From: Clostridia bacterium
GTDB taxonomy: Bacteria > Bacillota > Clostridia > Christensenellales > CAG-138
DNA: 64,000 nucleotides
Reading direction: 5' to 3'
Assembly (NCBI GenBank): GCA_017538255.1
Contig: JAFYJD010000020.1
Span: 17,176 to 81,175 of the forward strand
The notes beneath the pieces were generated by a model, which saw nothing but the letters and a program-made list of their open reading frames with translations, was not told the origin of the DNA and did no database searches. This document shows, piece by piece, positions 8,188-16,487 of the stretch (the first letter of the stretch is position 1; every line of letters starts with the position of its first letter). Both the position numbers and the translations under genes were made by a program.

Positions 8188-10062
8188 TCAGCCAAGATCG
8201 AGCGCCGTTTTCAAAAAGTCAGCGATCCGCTTTATGGTCGATTCTTCAAAGGGACTGCCGAGACTCGCGGCGAACAAAGCCTCCTCAAAGGTGCCGCGCG
8301 TTGAGTGATCGAGCAGTTCGCAGAACTTTGCGGCTCCCGCGCCGGGCGTTTCCGCCTCGATGCCGCATATCTCAAGCGCGGCCGCCGCCGAGGTTGGATA
8401 GCTTATCACATAACCGGGGTATGTGAAGAAATAAAGATCCTTGACCCAACTCATCGGCTTGATCTCGTCGGGGTACGGCAGACGAAGCCCGTAGTCCTTG
8501 CGGCACTGATCCCAGATGGCGTCCAGTTTATCAAGCGTGAGATCGTCGGGATCGATGGCGTAGACCTGCAGTTCAAACTCCGCATATGCGCTTCTTTCGG
8601 CGATGCGGGTCAAAAGAAGTTCCAAAAGGGAAGTGCGAACGGCGTCGGCGCGATCCTGCTCGGACAGCCCTTGAAGATTGCTCATAACAAGGTATACCAT
8701 AGAATGGGAAAAGGTCTCCCTCAGTTCCGTTTCGCTGTAGCCGTTGTAGTTGTAATAGTTATCGGTAAAGTGTCCGAACTCATGCGAAATGGTGGAAAGA
8801 AAATCCTTGTGTTCCACCGGATTCACAAAAATAATCGGCGCTTCATACTCGTTTATATAAGTCATATAACTGGTGCGTTTCTTTGTTGGCGAAGCGGAGA
8901 TATCATAGAGTTTATAGGCGAGCATAAACCGACAGGCCTCCGAGATGACGCCGCCCATATTTTCAGCCGCGCCATAAAGAAGCTTGATCGGGTCCGCGTC
9001 AACAACATCCGAATAGCGGCAGCGGGTATCGGGGTCCTTTTCGTACAGTGCGTCGATCAGGGGAACAAGGTGTTTTTTGACATAGGAAAGGAATGCCCTT
9101 TCGTCATCCTCCGAAAAACTCCTGCCGTATTCATAGAGGGAATATTGGTTGTAATCCGCGAAATCGGATTGGATCGCCATTTGACGGCGGTTTCGGATCA
9201 TTTCCAGAAAGAGTTCGCCGACAGCGTCGTGATATTGCTCGATATAGGCGCTGTAAGCCCCGTCCTGCACCTCAAAGGAATCGGAATCCTTCCACTCCAA
9301 AAGGTACTTGGTTTCACCCATATAGGAGACCAAAGGCGCTCCGGTCAGTTCGTCATACCGGTCTTGAAGTTCATACTCGATATCCCAAGGGTCCGAAGCG
9401 GAAAAATTGTATTCGCCCGGCTTCGGCGGGGTATAGTCGGAAAAATAGTTCAAATAGTTGTATCCGTAATTGGCGTCAAAATATCTGTTCAACTCAGCCC
9501 GCGCGGGTGATGCGGCAAACGCAGCCAAGAGTTCGCATTGCTTGTTGTAGAGTTGATACGCGCATTCCTCGCAGAAGTCCATCTCATCGCGGTAGAACGT
9601 ATCGCTCATATCGATATTATAACGGAACATTGCCAGTGTGCGCAGAGTGGATATATGCTCGTTGATGCCTTCAAGTTCCGTAAAACCTTTGATCAGGTCG
9701 GCCGCGTCGAGACCGGTCTTTGCCTTTGCCGCCAACGCGTCATAGTCGGCGAGTATTTTGTCAAGATCGGGACGCGTATACGGTATCTCGGACAGTATCG
9801 GAACTTCGATGGGTCTGCCGTTTTTCAGGCGCACGGGCGCTTGCACAGAGGCAATATCGGGCAGCGCGGTAGCGGGCGCGTCGGTAGCGGGTACGTCGGT
9901 AGCGGGTACGTCGGTAGCGGGTACGTCGGTAGCGGGTACGTCGGTAGCGGGCGGATCGGTAGTGGGGGGCGTCGATACGCGGCAGGCGGACGAGAGCATA
10001 AGCGCCGCGAGCAGCAGCGCAAGGAGCGATCTTATTCTTGATTTGCAGTTCATTTTTGCCAT
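8188..10062 (-). CDS. M3-like zinc metallopeptidase lipoprotein
   Basis: A 624-residue exported protein with a lipobox-like LSSACR after the signal peptide, then a PATDV tandem repeat (about residues 30-65) and a large helical catalytic domain. HEFGH at residues 427-431, followed about 20 residues on by ETFSHS, fits the HExxH...E zinc site of oligoendopeptidase F-like (M3) enzymes. Most M3 enzymes are cytoplasmic, so a lipid-anchored form probably acts on peptides outside the cell. ATG at 10062 has GGAGG five bases upstream. Nearby genes do not suggest a specific substrate. Confidence 0.8.
   Translation of the reverse strand: MAKMNCKSRIRSLLALLLAALMLSSACRVSTPPTTDPPATDVPATDVPATDVPATDVPATDAPATALPDIASVQAPVRLKNGRPIEVPILSEIPYTRPDLDKILADYDALAAKAKTGLDAADLIKGFTELEGINEHISTLRTLAMFRYNIDMSDTFYRDEMDFCEECAYQLYNKQCELLAAFAASPARAELNRYFDANYGYNYLNYFSDYTPPKPGEYNFSASDPWDIEYELQDRYDELTGAPLVSYMGETKYLLEWKDSDSFEVQDGAYSAYIEQYHDAVGELFLEMIRNRRQMAIQSDFADYNQYSLYEYGRSFSEDDERAFLSYVKKHLVPLIDALYEKDPDTRCRYSDVVDADPIKLLYGAAENMGGVISEACRFMLAYKLYDISASPTKKRTSYMTYINEYEAPIIFVNPVEHKDFLSTISHEFGHFTDNYYNYNGYSETELRETFSHSMVYLVMSNLQGLSEQDRADAVRTSLLELLLTRIAERSAYAEFELQVYAIDPDDLTLDKLDAIWDQCRKDYGLRLPYPDEIKPMSWVKDLYFFTYPGYVISYPTSAAAALEICGIEAETPGAGAAKFCELLDHSTRGTFEEALFAASLGSPFEESTIKRIADFLKTALDLG
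9869..9973. repeat. 15-bp tandem minisatellite coding PATDV
   Basis: Six in-frame units of a 15-base repeat (9869-9958; four are identical, unit GTAGCGGGTACGTCG) plus a diverged seventh encode a Pro-Ala-Thr-Asp-Val linker in the M3-like lipoprotein. The unit is a multiple of three, so copy-number changes would lengthen or shorten the tether without breaking the frame. Confidence 0.95.
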
Positions 10063-10110
10063 AAAAGCCTCCTACTTTATTTTAAACGGCACCCATAACG
10101 GATTTCTTAT

Positions 10111-10139
10111 ATTATACAACTTCCCAACGGATAATTGAA
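10111..10139 (-). promoter_or_regulatory. Promoter of the M3-like lipoprotein
   Basis: Minus strand TTCAAT (10134-10139), 17 bases, TATAAT (10111-10116). Confidence 0.55.
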
Positions 10140-10198
10140 ATATATTTAATAAAATGCTTCCCGCGGCGGCAAACGGCGTGTTTTTTGCGGGCACGGTG

Positions 10199-10227
10199 TT
10201 GCCCAAAGCCGTTAAATCTGCTATAAT
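10199..10227 (+). promoter_or_regulatory. Promoter of the TSCPD-trmH-membrane protein operon
   Basis: TTGCCC (10199-10204), 17 bases, TATAAT (10222-10227), 51 bases before the first start codon. Confidence 0.6.
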
Positions 10228-10277
10228 TCTATACTTGAAAGCGCGGCAAAACGCATCAAACAATAAGGAGAAAGACT

Positions 10278-10526
10278 ATGCATTACACCTACAGAACAAG
10301 CGGCGTATGTTCCAGCGAGATCAATTTTGACATCGAGGACGGCAAACTGCACAATATCGTGTTCACGAACGGCTGCAACGGCAACCTCAAATCCATCGGC
10401 AAACTGCTCGAGGGTATGCCCGCCGAGTTCGCGCTCGAAAGGCTTTCGGGCATAACCTGCGGCTTCAAGGAAACCTCCTGCGGCGATCAGCTCGCAAAGG
10501 CGATCAAAATTGCCGTCGGCAAATAA
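10278..10526 (+). CDS. Small four-cysteine TSCPD-domain protein (TIGR03905-like)
   Basis: 82 residues with four Cys: SGVCSSE, NGCNGN, ITCGFK and TSCGDQLAKAI. The last is a variant of the TSCPD motif, otherwise found at the C-terminus of some ribonucleotide reductases. Stand-alone copies are common in clostridia and are thought to bind metal, but no activity is established. The SD AAGGAGAAAG precedes the ATG. It lies three bases upstream of the trmH-family gene. Confidence 0.85.
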   Translation: MHYTYRTSGVCSSEINFDIEDGKLHNIVFTNGCNGNLKSIGKLLEGMPAEFALERLSGITCGFKETSCGDQLAKAIKIAVGK

Positions 10527-10529
10527 GGG

Positions 10530-11297
10530 ATGCTTATCACAAGCACAAAAAACGATACGGTAAAACTTTTGCGCGCGCTGAAGGACAGAGCAGCGCGGCG
10601 CGAAACGGGGCTTCATTTGATAGAGGGTGAACGCCTGGTCTTTGACGCGCTCGCTTCGGGTGCCAAGGCGGAGCATATCCTCGTGGAGGACGGAAGGGAA
10701 CCCGTTATACGAAAACTCGAGAGCCTCGGCGTGGATTATAACACCGCCAAAAGGCAGATCATCGAGGCGGTGAGCGACACAAAGACCCCGCAGGGGATAG
10801 CGGCGGCAGTAAAAACGCCCGATATGACCGCGCCGAAGACCTATCCGCGCGGGCTCATAGTCGCGCTCGACCGATTGCAGGACCCCGGCAACCTCGGCAC
10901 GGTGATCCGCACGGCGGATGCCATGGGCGCAGCAGCGGTACTGCTCGGCGAGGGCTGCACCGACGCGTTTTCGCCCAAATGCCTGCGCGCGGCAATGGGC
11001 AGCGCATATCATCTGCCGGTTTACGAAGCCGAACTGACAAAGGAACTTATAAAACTAAAACAAGAGGGCAGGACGCTCATATGCGGGCATCTTGACGGAG
11101 CGGAGCGCCTTGCGGATATCACAGGCGATGCGGTGATCGTCATCGGCAACGAGGGCAGCGGCGTATCGGATGAGGTCGCGGGGCTCTGCACGCTCTACCG
11201 GCTTCCGATGTACGGCAGGGCGGAAAGCCTTAACGCTTCCGTCGCCGCGTCGATCCTCATCTACGAGATATCAAAACGCATACACGGCGGTGGCTGA
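10530..11297 (+). CDS. TrmH/SpoU-family RNA 2'-O-ribose methyltransferase
   Basis: Cytoplasmic SAM-dependent methyltransferase with an N-terminal L30e-like substrate-binding domain (residues 1-100) and a C-terminal SPOUT knot. SpoU motifs are visible: DPGNLGTVIRTADAMGA (motif 1), VIGNEGSGVSDEV (motif 2) and SLNASVAASILIYE (motif 3). The target is probably a 2'-O-methylguanosine in 23S rRNA or tRNA; sequence alone does not say which. The next gene starts one base after its stop. Confidence 0.92.
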   Translation: MLITSTKNDTVKLLRALKDRAARRETGLHLIEGERLVFDALASGAKAEHILVEDGREPVIRKLESLGVDYNTAKRQIIEAVSDTKTPQGIAAAVKTPDMTAPKTYPRGLIVALDRLQDPGNLGTVIRTADAMGAAAVLLGEGCTDAFSPKCLRAAMGSAYHLPVYEAELTKELIKLKQEGRTLICGHLDGAERLADITGDAVIVIGNEGSGVSDEVAGLCTLYRLPMYGRAESLNASVAASILIYEISKRIHGGG

Positions 11298-11298
11298 T

Positions 11299-11808
11299 AT
11301 GGATCGTAACGAGTCAAAAAAAGGCGAAAAGGGCGCAAAAAAAACCGCGAACGCGCCGATCGCGCTCGCGCTTGCCGCGGCGGGCTTCGGCTTTATCACC
11401 GAGGTCTATTACCATTCCGTAAAATACAAACTCGACCTCAGCGAGGCGTATGGGGTAACGCGGCGCGTTTTGAACGCGATGGGCAGCCGACTTTGTCCGA
11501 TACTGCTCGGCGCGGCTGTGCTCGCGCTGATCGCGGCGACGGTGATATTGAACAGAAAACGCGCACGGTGCGCTTTCAAATGCTTCGGCGTCGCCTGTGT
11601 CGCTGCCGCGTGCGTTTCGGTGATCGCCGGGCTCATCTGCAAGTGCGTTCTCGGCGCGCTTCCAAGCGCGATAGGCACGCAGCTGTTGAGCGTCGCTTTT
11701 TCGTACAGGCTGGCGCTTTTGGCGGCGGCGTTTTTATTGACGGTGTTCGCCTGCGCCTTCTTCGGCGTGTTTCTTTTGATCGACGCCGGCAGGCGGGAAA
11801 AGCGGTAA
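11299..11808 (+). CDS. Hypothetical four-helix membrane protein
   Basis: 169 residues: a charged N-terminus followed by four predicted membrane segments separated by short basic loops. I do not recognise a family. The ATG is separated by one base from the trmH-type stop, so expression is coupled. A terminator follows directly. Confidence 0.7.
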   Translation: MDRNESKKGEKGAKKTANAPIALALAAAGFGFITEVYYHSVKYKLDLSEAYGVTRRVLNAMGSRLCPILLGAAVLALIAATVILNRKRARCAFKCFGVACVAAACVSVIAGLICKCVLGALPSAIGTQLLSVAFSYRLALLAAAFLLTVFACAFFGVFLLIDAGRREKR

Positions 11809-11829
11809 AACTTATAAAAAAACAAGGAA

Positions 11830-11861
11830 AAGGCACGCGGAGTAAAGCGTGCCTTTAACTT
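11830..11861. terminator. Bidirectional terminator between convergent genes
   Basis: A perfect nine-pair hairpin (11830-11838 with 11847-11855) has A/T tracts on both sides and serves the plus-strand membrane protein and the minus-strand ung. Confidence 0.8.
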
Positions 11862-11875
11862 TTGTTAAAAACGAT

Positions 11876-12547
11876 TTATTCCGGCAGCTGCCAGTCGATG
11901 GGCGGCTGACCCGTTGAGAGCAGTATCTCGTTGCATTTGGAAAAATGGCGGCAGCCGAAGAAGCCGTTATGCGCGGAGAGGGGACTCGGATGCACGGATT
12001 CGAGTTTGCGGTGGATCGGGTTGGTGATGACGCGCGCCTTTTGCCGCGCGTTCGCGCCCCAGAGCAGAAAAACGACGGGGGTAGTTTTTTCGTTGAGTTC
12101 CGAGATGACACGGTCGGTGAACGCTTCCCAGCCGCAGCCGCGGTGGCTGTTTGCACGGTGTGCGCGCACCGTCAAAACGGCGTTGAGCATCAAAACGCCC
12201 TGCTTTGCCCAATGGGTGAGTTCGCCGTGCGCGGGCGGCACGAAGCCGACGTCGCTTTGAAGTTCTTTATAGATGTTTTGGAGCGACGGCGGTATCTTAA
12301 CGCCGCGCCGAACGGAGAAACAGAGCCCGTGCGCCTGACCGTCGTCGTGGTACGGGTCCTGACCGATGATGACGGCGCGCGTGTTTTCAAACGAGGTGTA
12401 TTTGAGCGCGTTGAAGATATCGTACATATCGGGAAATACGGTTTGATTTCTGTATTCGTTTGCCAAAAACGCACGCAGTTTAAGGTAATAATCCTTTTTG
12501 AACTCGTCCGCGAGGCGCGCGTCCCAATCGTTGCCGAGGTGTACCAT
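11876..12547 (-). CDS. ung: Uracil-DNA glycosylase, family 1
   Basis: Removes uracil from DNA to start base-excision repair. Family-1 motifs are intact: the water-activating loop GQDPYHDDGQAHGLCFSV (catalytic Asp), the uracil-binding LLWGANA and the minor-groove loop HPSPLSAHNGFFG. I chose the ATG at 12547 with AGGAGA upstream; this gives 223 residues, the usual size. It is transcribed alone. Confidence 0.97.
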   Translation of the reverse strand: MVHLGNDWDARLADEFKKDYYLKLRAFLANEYRNQTVFPDMYDIFNALKYTSFENTRAVIIGQDPYHDDGQAHGLCFSVRRGVKIPPSLQNIYKELQSDVGFVPPAHGELTHWAKQGVLMLNAVLTVRAHRANSHRGCGWEAFTDRVISELNEKTTPVVFLLWGANARQKARVITNPIHRKLESVHPSPLSAHNGFFGCRHFSKCNEILLSTGQPPIDWQLPE

Positions 12548-12580
12548 AGCGTTTCTCCTGTATTTGGTGGATATGCAATA

Positions 12581-12609
12581 AAGATACATTAGAAAGCGCG
12601 CCTTGTCAA
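12581..12609 (-). promoter_or_regulatory. Promoter of ung
   Basis: Minus strand TTGACA (12604-12609), 17 bases, TATCTT (12581-12586). Confidence 0.5.
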
Positions 12610-12646
12610 GCGCGCGGAAGCATTTGCGTTCGCATCGTCCGAATGA

Positions 12647-12675
12647 TTGACGAAACCGAAATACTGTGCTATAAT
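12647..12675 (+). promoter_or_regulatory. Strong promoter of the SCIFF operon
   Basis: TTGACG (12647-12652), 17 bases, perfect TATAAT (12670-12675). It sits back to back with the ung promoter. Confidence 0.75.
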
Positions 12676-12710
12676 ACTAAGGATGCAAAAATCCCAAGGA
12701 GGTCAATAAT

Positions 12711-12863
12711 ATGAAGCACATCAAGACGCTCAACACCAAGACTCTTTGCGAGACCGCGAAGAACGGCGGCTGCGGCGAATGCCAGACTTCTTGTCAGTCC
12801 GCCTGCAAGACCAGCTGCGGCATTGCAAACCAGCAGTGTGAGAATGCCGACAAGGCAAAATAA
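12711..12863 (+). CDS. scfA: SCIFF ranthipeptide precursor
   Basis: A 50-residue peptide with SD AAGGAGG. It starts MKHIKTLNTKTL and carries the Cys-rich core GGCGECQTSCQSACKTSCG, the hallmark of the 'six cysteines in forty-five' ribosomal peptide family that is nearly universal in Clostridia. The adjacent radical SAM enzyme crosslinks core cysteines by thioether bonds to neighbouring residues. I count seven cysteines (13, 21, 24, 28, 32, 36, 43); the usual six plus Cys13 in the leader. Family biology is known only in outline (a proposed quorum or regulatory role); no export gene is adjacent. Confidence 0.95.
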   Translation: MKHIKTLNTKTLCETAKNGGCGECQTSCQSACKTSCGIANQQCENADKAK

Positions 12864-12877
12864 TCAGCATTGCAATA

Positions 12878-12908
12878 ATGCCGCCTGTTTGTATCGGGCG
12901 GCATTTTT
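12878..12908 (+). terminator. Hairpin between scfA and its maturase (attenuator-like)
   Basis: An eight-pair stem (12878-12885 with 12897-12904) is followed by a short T run, 14 bases past the scfA stop and 26 before the maturase. It probably allows a high peptide-to-enzyme mRNA ratio by partial termination or 3'-end protection. Confidence 0.65.
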
Positions 12909-12934
12909 GATTCATATTTTCTGCGGAGAAACCT

Positions 12935-14305
12935 ATGATACATCCCTATAAACTCGGCGGACTCAATATCGTTTTGGACACCTGCTCAGGCAGCGTGCAT
13001 ATCGTTGACGATATCGCATACGAGATTATCACACGCTTTGAAACGCTCCAGCGCGAGGAAACTCTCGCGCAGGTTGGGGCGCTGCTTGATTGCGAAAAAA
13101 GCGAACTTGAGGAGTGCTATGACGATATCCTCGAACTCAAAAACGAAGGCAGGCTCTTTACGGAGGACGGTTTTGAGCCGATGGCGGGCGAACTCAAAGC
13201 GCGCACTTCGGGCGTTGTAAAGGCGCTCTGCCTGCACGTTGCGCATACCTGCAACCTCAACTGCGCGTACTGCTTTGCATCGCAGGGCAAGTTTAACGGC
13301 GAACGCGCGCTGATGAGTTTTGAGGTCGGCAAGCGCGCGATAGATTTTCTTATCGAAACCTCCGGCACAAGGCGTAATCTCGAGGTGGACTTCTTCGGCG
13401 GCGAGCCGCTGATGAACTTCGACGTCGTTAAAAAAATAACCGAGTATGCCCGAAGCATCGAAAAACAGCACAACAAAAACTTCCGCTTTACGCTTACCAC
13501 CAACGGGCTTTTGATCGACGATGAGGTGATCGATTTTGCAAACCGCGAGATGAGCAACGTGGTTTTGAGCCTCGACGGGCGCAAAGAGGTGCACGACCGT
13601 TTCCGCGTGGACTACGCGGGACGCGGCAGTTTTGACAGGATAGTGCCCAAGTTCCAAAAACTCGTCGAAGCGCGCGGCGGCAAAAACTACTATATGCGCG
13701 GCACGTTCACGCACGCAAACCCCGATTTTTTGAACGATATAAACACCATGCTCGATCTTGGCTTTACCGAACTTTCGATGGAACCTGTGGTCTGCGCCGA
13801 GGACGATCCGTCCGCGCTGACGGACGAGGACATAAGGACGGTCATGGTGCAGTACGAACTGCTTGCCGAGCTTATGAAACGGCGGCGCGAGGAGGGCAGA
13901 CCCTTTACTTTTTATCACTATATGATCGACCTCGGCGGCGGGCCCTGCATCTATAAACGCATATCGGGCTGCGGCAGCGGCACCGAGTATATGGCTGTTA
14001 CCCCCTGGGGCGATCTGTATCCCTGCCACCAGTTCGTCGGCGACGAAAACTACCGCCTCGGCAGCGTTTTCGAGGGCGTTACGAACGAAAGCGTGCGCGA
14101 TGAGTTCCTTTCGTGCAACGTCTATGCGCGCGAGGAATGCCGCGGCTGCTGGGCAAAACTCTACTGCTCGGGCGGCTGCGCCGCCAACGCCTACCACGCG
14201 ACGGGCAACATACGCGGCGTGTACGAAAAGGGTTGTGAACTGTTCAAAAAGCGTATGGAATGCGCGATTATGCTCGAAGCGTCAAGGCTGATCGAAGACG
14301 AATGA
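12935..14305 (+). CDS. scfB: SCIFF maturase, radical SAM/SPASM thioether synthase
   Basis: 456 residues. Residues 1-90 form a peptide-binding (RRE/PqqD-like) region. The radical SAM cluster motif is C106-x3-C110-x2-C113 within HTCNLNCAYCFA. FFGGEPLMNF follows as the SAM-binding GGE motif. The C-terminal SPASM domain holds many Cys (GCGSG, LYPCHQF, EECRGCWAKLYCSGGC, KGCELF) for two auxiliary 4Fe-4S clusters. The enzyme joins Cys thiols to alpha carbons of acceptor residues in the SCIFF peptide. Position directly behind scfA is the conserved arrangement. Its stop overlaps the decarboxylase start. Confidence 0.95.
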   Translation: MIHPYKLGGLNIVLDTCSGSVHIVDDIAYEIITRFETLQREETLAQVGALLDCEKSELEECYDDILELKNEGRLFTEDGFEPMAGELKARTSGVVKALCLHVAHTCNLNCAYCFASQGKFNGERALMSFEVGKRAIDFLIETSGTRRNLEVDFFGGEPLMNFDVVKKITEYARSIEKQHNKNFRFTLTTNGLLIDDEVIDFANREMSNVVLSLDGRKEVHDRFRVDYAGRGSFDRIVPKFQKLVEARGGKNYYMRGTFTHANPDFLNDINTMLDLGFTELSMEPVVCAEDDPSALTDEDIRTVMVQYELLAELMKRRREEGRPFTFYHYMIDLGGGPCIYKRISGCGSGTEYMAVTPWGDLYPCHQFVGDENYRLGSVFEGVTNESVRDEFLSCNVYAREECRGCWAKLYCSGGCAANAYHATGNIRGVYEKGCELFKKRMECAIMLEASRLIEDE

Positions 14306-15684
14306 AAACAAAAACGCCGGAAGAAAAGAATACAAAAACAACAAAAACGGCCGCTCCGATCTGCGATTTTGCGATGGCCTACTCGCTTGGCGGCGCGGTC
14401 AGGGCGCATATGCCCGCGCATAAGGGCGCGGGCGATCTCGGCGTTGAAGCGCTCGACATAACCGAGATAGACGGCGCGGACGAACTCTACGGCGCGCGCG
14501 GCATAATCCGCGAGAGCGAAAAAAACGCGGCTTCCGTTTTCGGAACGGGAGCGACCTATTATTCGGCGGAAGGCTCGTCGCTCGTCATCCGCGCGATGAT
14601 GTTTTTGGCGCTGATGAATGCCAAAATGCAAAACAGAGCGTCGCGCACGGTGCTTGCCGGCAGGAACGCGCACAAAACGCTTATGAGCGCCGCGGCGCTG
14701 TTGGATATTGATATAAAATGGCTGTATCCGGAAAACGGCGAGGTGCTGTTTTGCGATATCGGCGCGAAGGAGGTTTTGAACGCACTCGACGCGCTTGAAG
14801 AAAAACCGATCGCCGTATACGTTACTTCGCCCGATTATCTCGGCAATATCGCGGATATCGCGTCGATCGCCGAGGCTGCGCATTCGCGCGGAGTGCCGCT
14901 GATAGTGGATAACGCTCACGGCGCGTATCTGCGCTTTTTGGAAACGGACGCGCATCCGATAACGCTCGGCGCGGATATGTGTTCGGACAGCGCGCACAAG
15001 ACGCTTCCGTGCCTGACCGGCGCGGCGTATCTGCATATCGCGAAGGACGCTCCCGCGCCGTTTTTTGAGTTCGCGGAGCGGGCGCTCGCGCTGTTCGCGT
15101 CAACGAGCCCGTCGTATCTGATATTGCAGTCGCTTGATATGTTCAACGCAAACGCGCCCGAATATGAAGAAAAACTCCGGCTCACGGCCGAGCGGCTGAA
15201 ACGCCTTAAACAGGAACTGCTCGCTTACGGCTATGAACTGATCGGAAACGAGGAAATAAAACTGACCGTCGCGCCGAAGCGTATGGGCTATACGGGCACG
15301 GAACTCGCCGCGCACCTTAGAAAAAACGGCGTCGAATGCGAGTTCTCCGATATGGACTATACGGTATTGATGCTCTCGGGCGAAACGCGGCTTTCGGATA
15401 TCCTGCGCATAAAAAAGGCACTTTTGAAACTGAAAAAGCGCGAAAGTATAATTGAAGCCCCGCCTCGCGCGCCGAGGCTCGAAAGGCGGCTGTCCATACG
15501 CGAAGCGGTGCTTTCGCCGCAGGAGAGCGTTAAAACGGACGACGCCGAGGGGCGCACAGTCGCGCTCGACTACTGCGGCTGTCCGCCGGCCGTGCCGATC
15601 GCCGTTGCGGGCGAGACACTTGATCGGGACGCGATAATGACGATGAAATACTACGGTATCGAGGAATGCTCCGTTGTCAAATGA
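14302..15684 (+). CDS. Orn/Lys/Arg decarboxylase family PLP enzyme
   Basis: 460-residue fold-type I PLP enzyme probably making a polyamine precursor (agmatine, cadaverine or putrescine). AHMPAHKGAGD near residue 36, VDNAHGAYL (Asp203) and the Schiff-base motif DSAHKTLP (Lys233) identify the family. It lacks the N-terminal wing domain of the large enterobacterial enzymes and matches the shorter Gram-positive form (YaaO/SpeA-like). The ATG overlaps the scfB stop (ATGA). Coupling to SCIFF genes is unusual but need not be functional. Substrate cannot be assigned. Confidence 0.88.
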   Translation: MKTKTPEEKNTKTTKTAAPICDFAMAYSLGGAVRAHMPAHKGAGDLGVEALDITEIDGADELYGARGIIRESEKNAASVFGTGATYYSAEGSSLVIRAMMFLALMNAKMQNRASRTVLAGRNAHKTLMSAAALLDIDIKWLYPENGEVLFCDIGAKEVLNALDALEEKPIAVYVTSPDYLGNIADIASIAEAAHSRGVPLIVDNAHGAYLRFLETDAHPITLGADMCSDSAHKTLPCLTGAAYLHIAKDAPAPFFEFAERALALFASTSPSYLILQSLDMFNANAPEYEEKLRLTAERLKRLKQELLAYGYELIGNEEIKLTVAPKRMGYTGTELAAHLRKNGVECEFSDMDYTVLMLSGETRLSDILRIKKALLKLKKRESIIEAPPRAPRLERRLSIREAVLSPQESVKTDDAEGRTVALDYCGCPPAVPIAVAGETLDRDAIMTMKYYGIEECSVVK

Positions 15685-15702
15685 TCCGATAAAAATGCAA
15701 AA

Positions 15703-15727
15703 AGCACGCCGCTCGGCGTGCTTTTTC
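15703..15727. terminator. Bidirectional terminator
   Basis: Stem 15703-15710 with 15715-15722 (loop GCTC), flanked by AAAAA and TTTTT, between the decarboxylase and the convergent lipoprotein. Confidence 0.85.
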
Positions 15728-15764
15728 TCCCGCTTTCAAGCGCCTACGGTATGAGCAAAGTCAG

Positions 15765-16235
15765 TCAATCGGCGCTCGTGGGCAGGATGATCGTGCCGTT
15801 TGAAAGCACATACACCGACCGTGAAAGATCGCCGTTGCCCTGAAGCACTATGTGGTAGGTCTGCCTGCCGTCATAGTATTCGTGGGTAACGGATTGGATC
15901 GAGTAGTCGGGGAACTCGCGGTCGAGCACCCGCGTGATGTCGGGTATGCCCGAGGGATCCACGATATTGCCTTCCATAAATCCGTCGATCGATCGTTCGG
16001 GATCGGGGGACGCGCTTGCTTCGGGCGAGGCGGACGGTGTTAAAGCGTCCGAACTCGGCGGCGCGGAAAGATCCGGCGATGCGCTAACGTCAACGATCTT
16101 CGCGCTCGGAGCGGGCGAATGCATCCCGGCGGCGTCCTGCGTGGGTTCGTCGCTGTCGACTTTTGAACACGCGGGCAGAAACATCGCCGCCGCGACCAAA
16201 ACAGCCGCCATAAACAAGGTGAATTGATTCTTCAT
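15765..16235 (-). CDS. Small lipoprotein with Pro/Ser-rich linker
   Basis: 156 residues. A signal peptide ends in the lipobox LPAC; a low-complexity Ser/Pro/Asp linker spans about residues 40-85. A compact C-terminal domain ends YVLSNGTIILPTSAD and contains HEYYDGRQTYHIVLQG, reminiscent of small PepSY-like folds, but this is not secure. GGAGG lies upstream of the ATG. Function unknown. Confidence 0.7.
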   Translation of the reverse strand: MKNQFTLFMAAVLVAAAMFLPACSKVDSDEPTQDAAGMHSPAPSAKIVDVSASPDLSAPPSSDALTPSASPEASASPDPERSIDGFMEGNIVDPSGIPDITRVLDREFPDYSIQSVTHEYYDGRQTYHIVLQGNGDLSRSVYVLSNGTIILPTSAD

Positions 16236-16399
16236 ACTGCCTCCAAAACAGCCGTTTTACGGCAAATTGCGGCGTTTTTTTCAAACCGCATTCAATAGTA
16301 TCCCAACAAATGCGCTTTTTGATTCGGCATTCGAAAAAATAAATAAAAAACAAAATACGGAAGTTAATGCAGCGCTGCTTTAGGGCGCGGCCGAGCGCC

Positions 16400-16428
16400 T
16401 TGCTATTTTGAACGGCGCGTGATATACT
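16400..16428 (+). promoter_or_regulatory. Promoter of the orphan radical SAM gene
   Basis: TTGCTA (16400-16405), 17 bases, TATACT (16423-16428). The rest of 16236-16487 is AT-rich and I see no small precursor-peptide gene in it. Confidence 0.55.
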
Positions 16429-16487
16429 CTTAAACAGTTATATAAATTTGCAAAAAGTGCAAAACGATGCTTGCTGGGGGGCATACT

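Noticed and set aside
9869..9973. Regular repeats that could suggest a CRISPR array
   Set aside because: The units are 15 bp, directly tandem without spacers, and in frame inside a lipoprotein gene.
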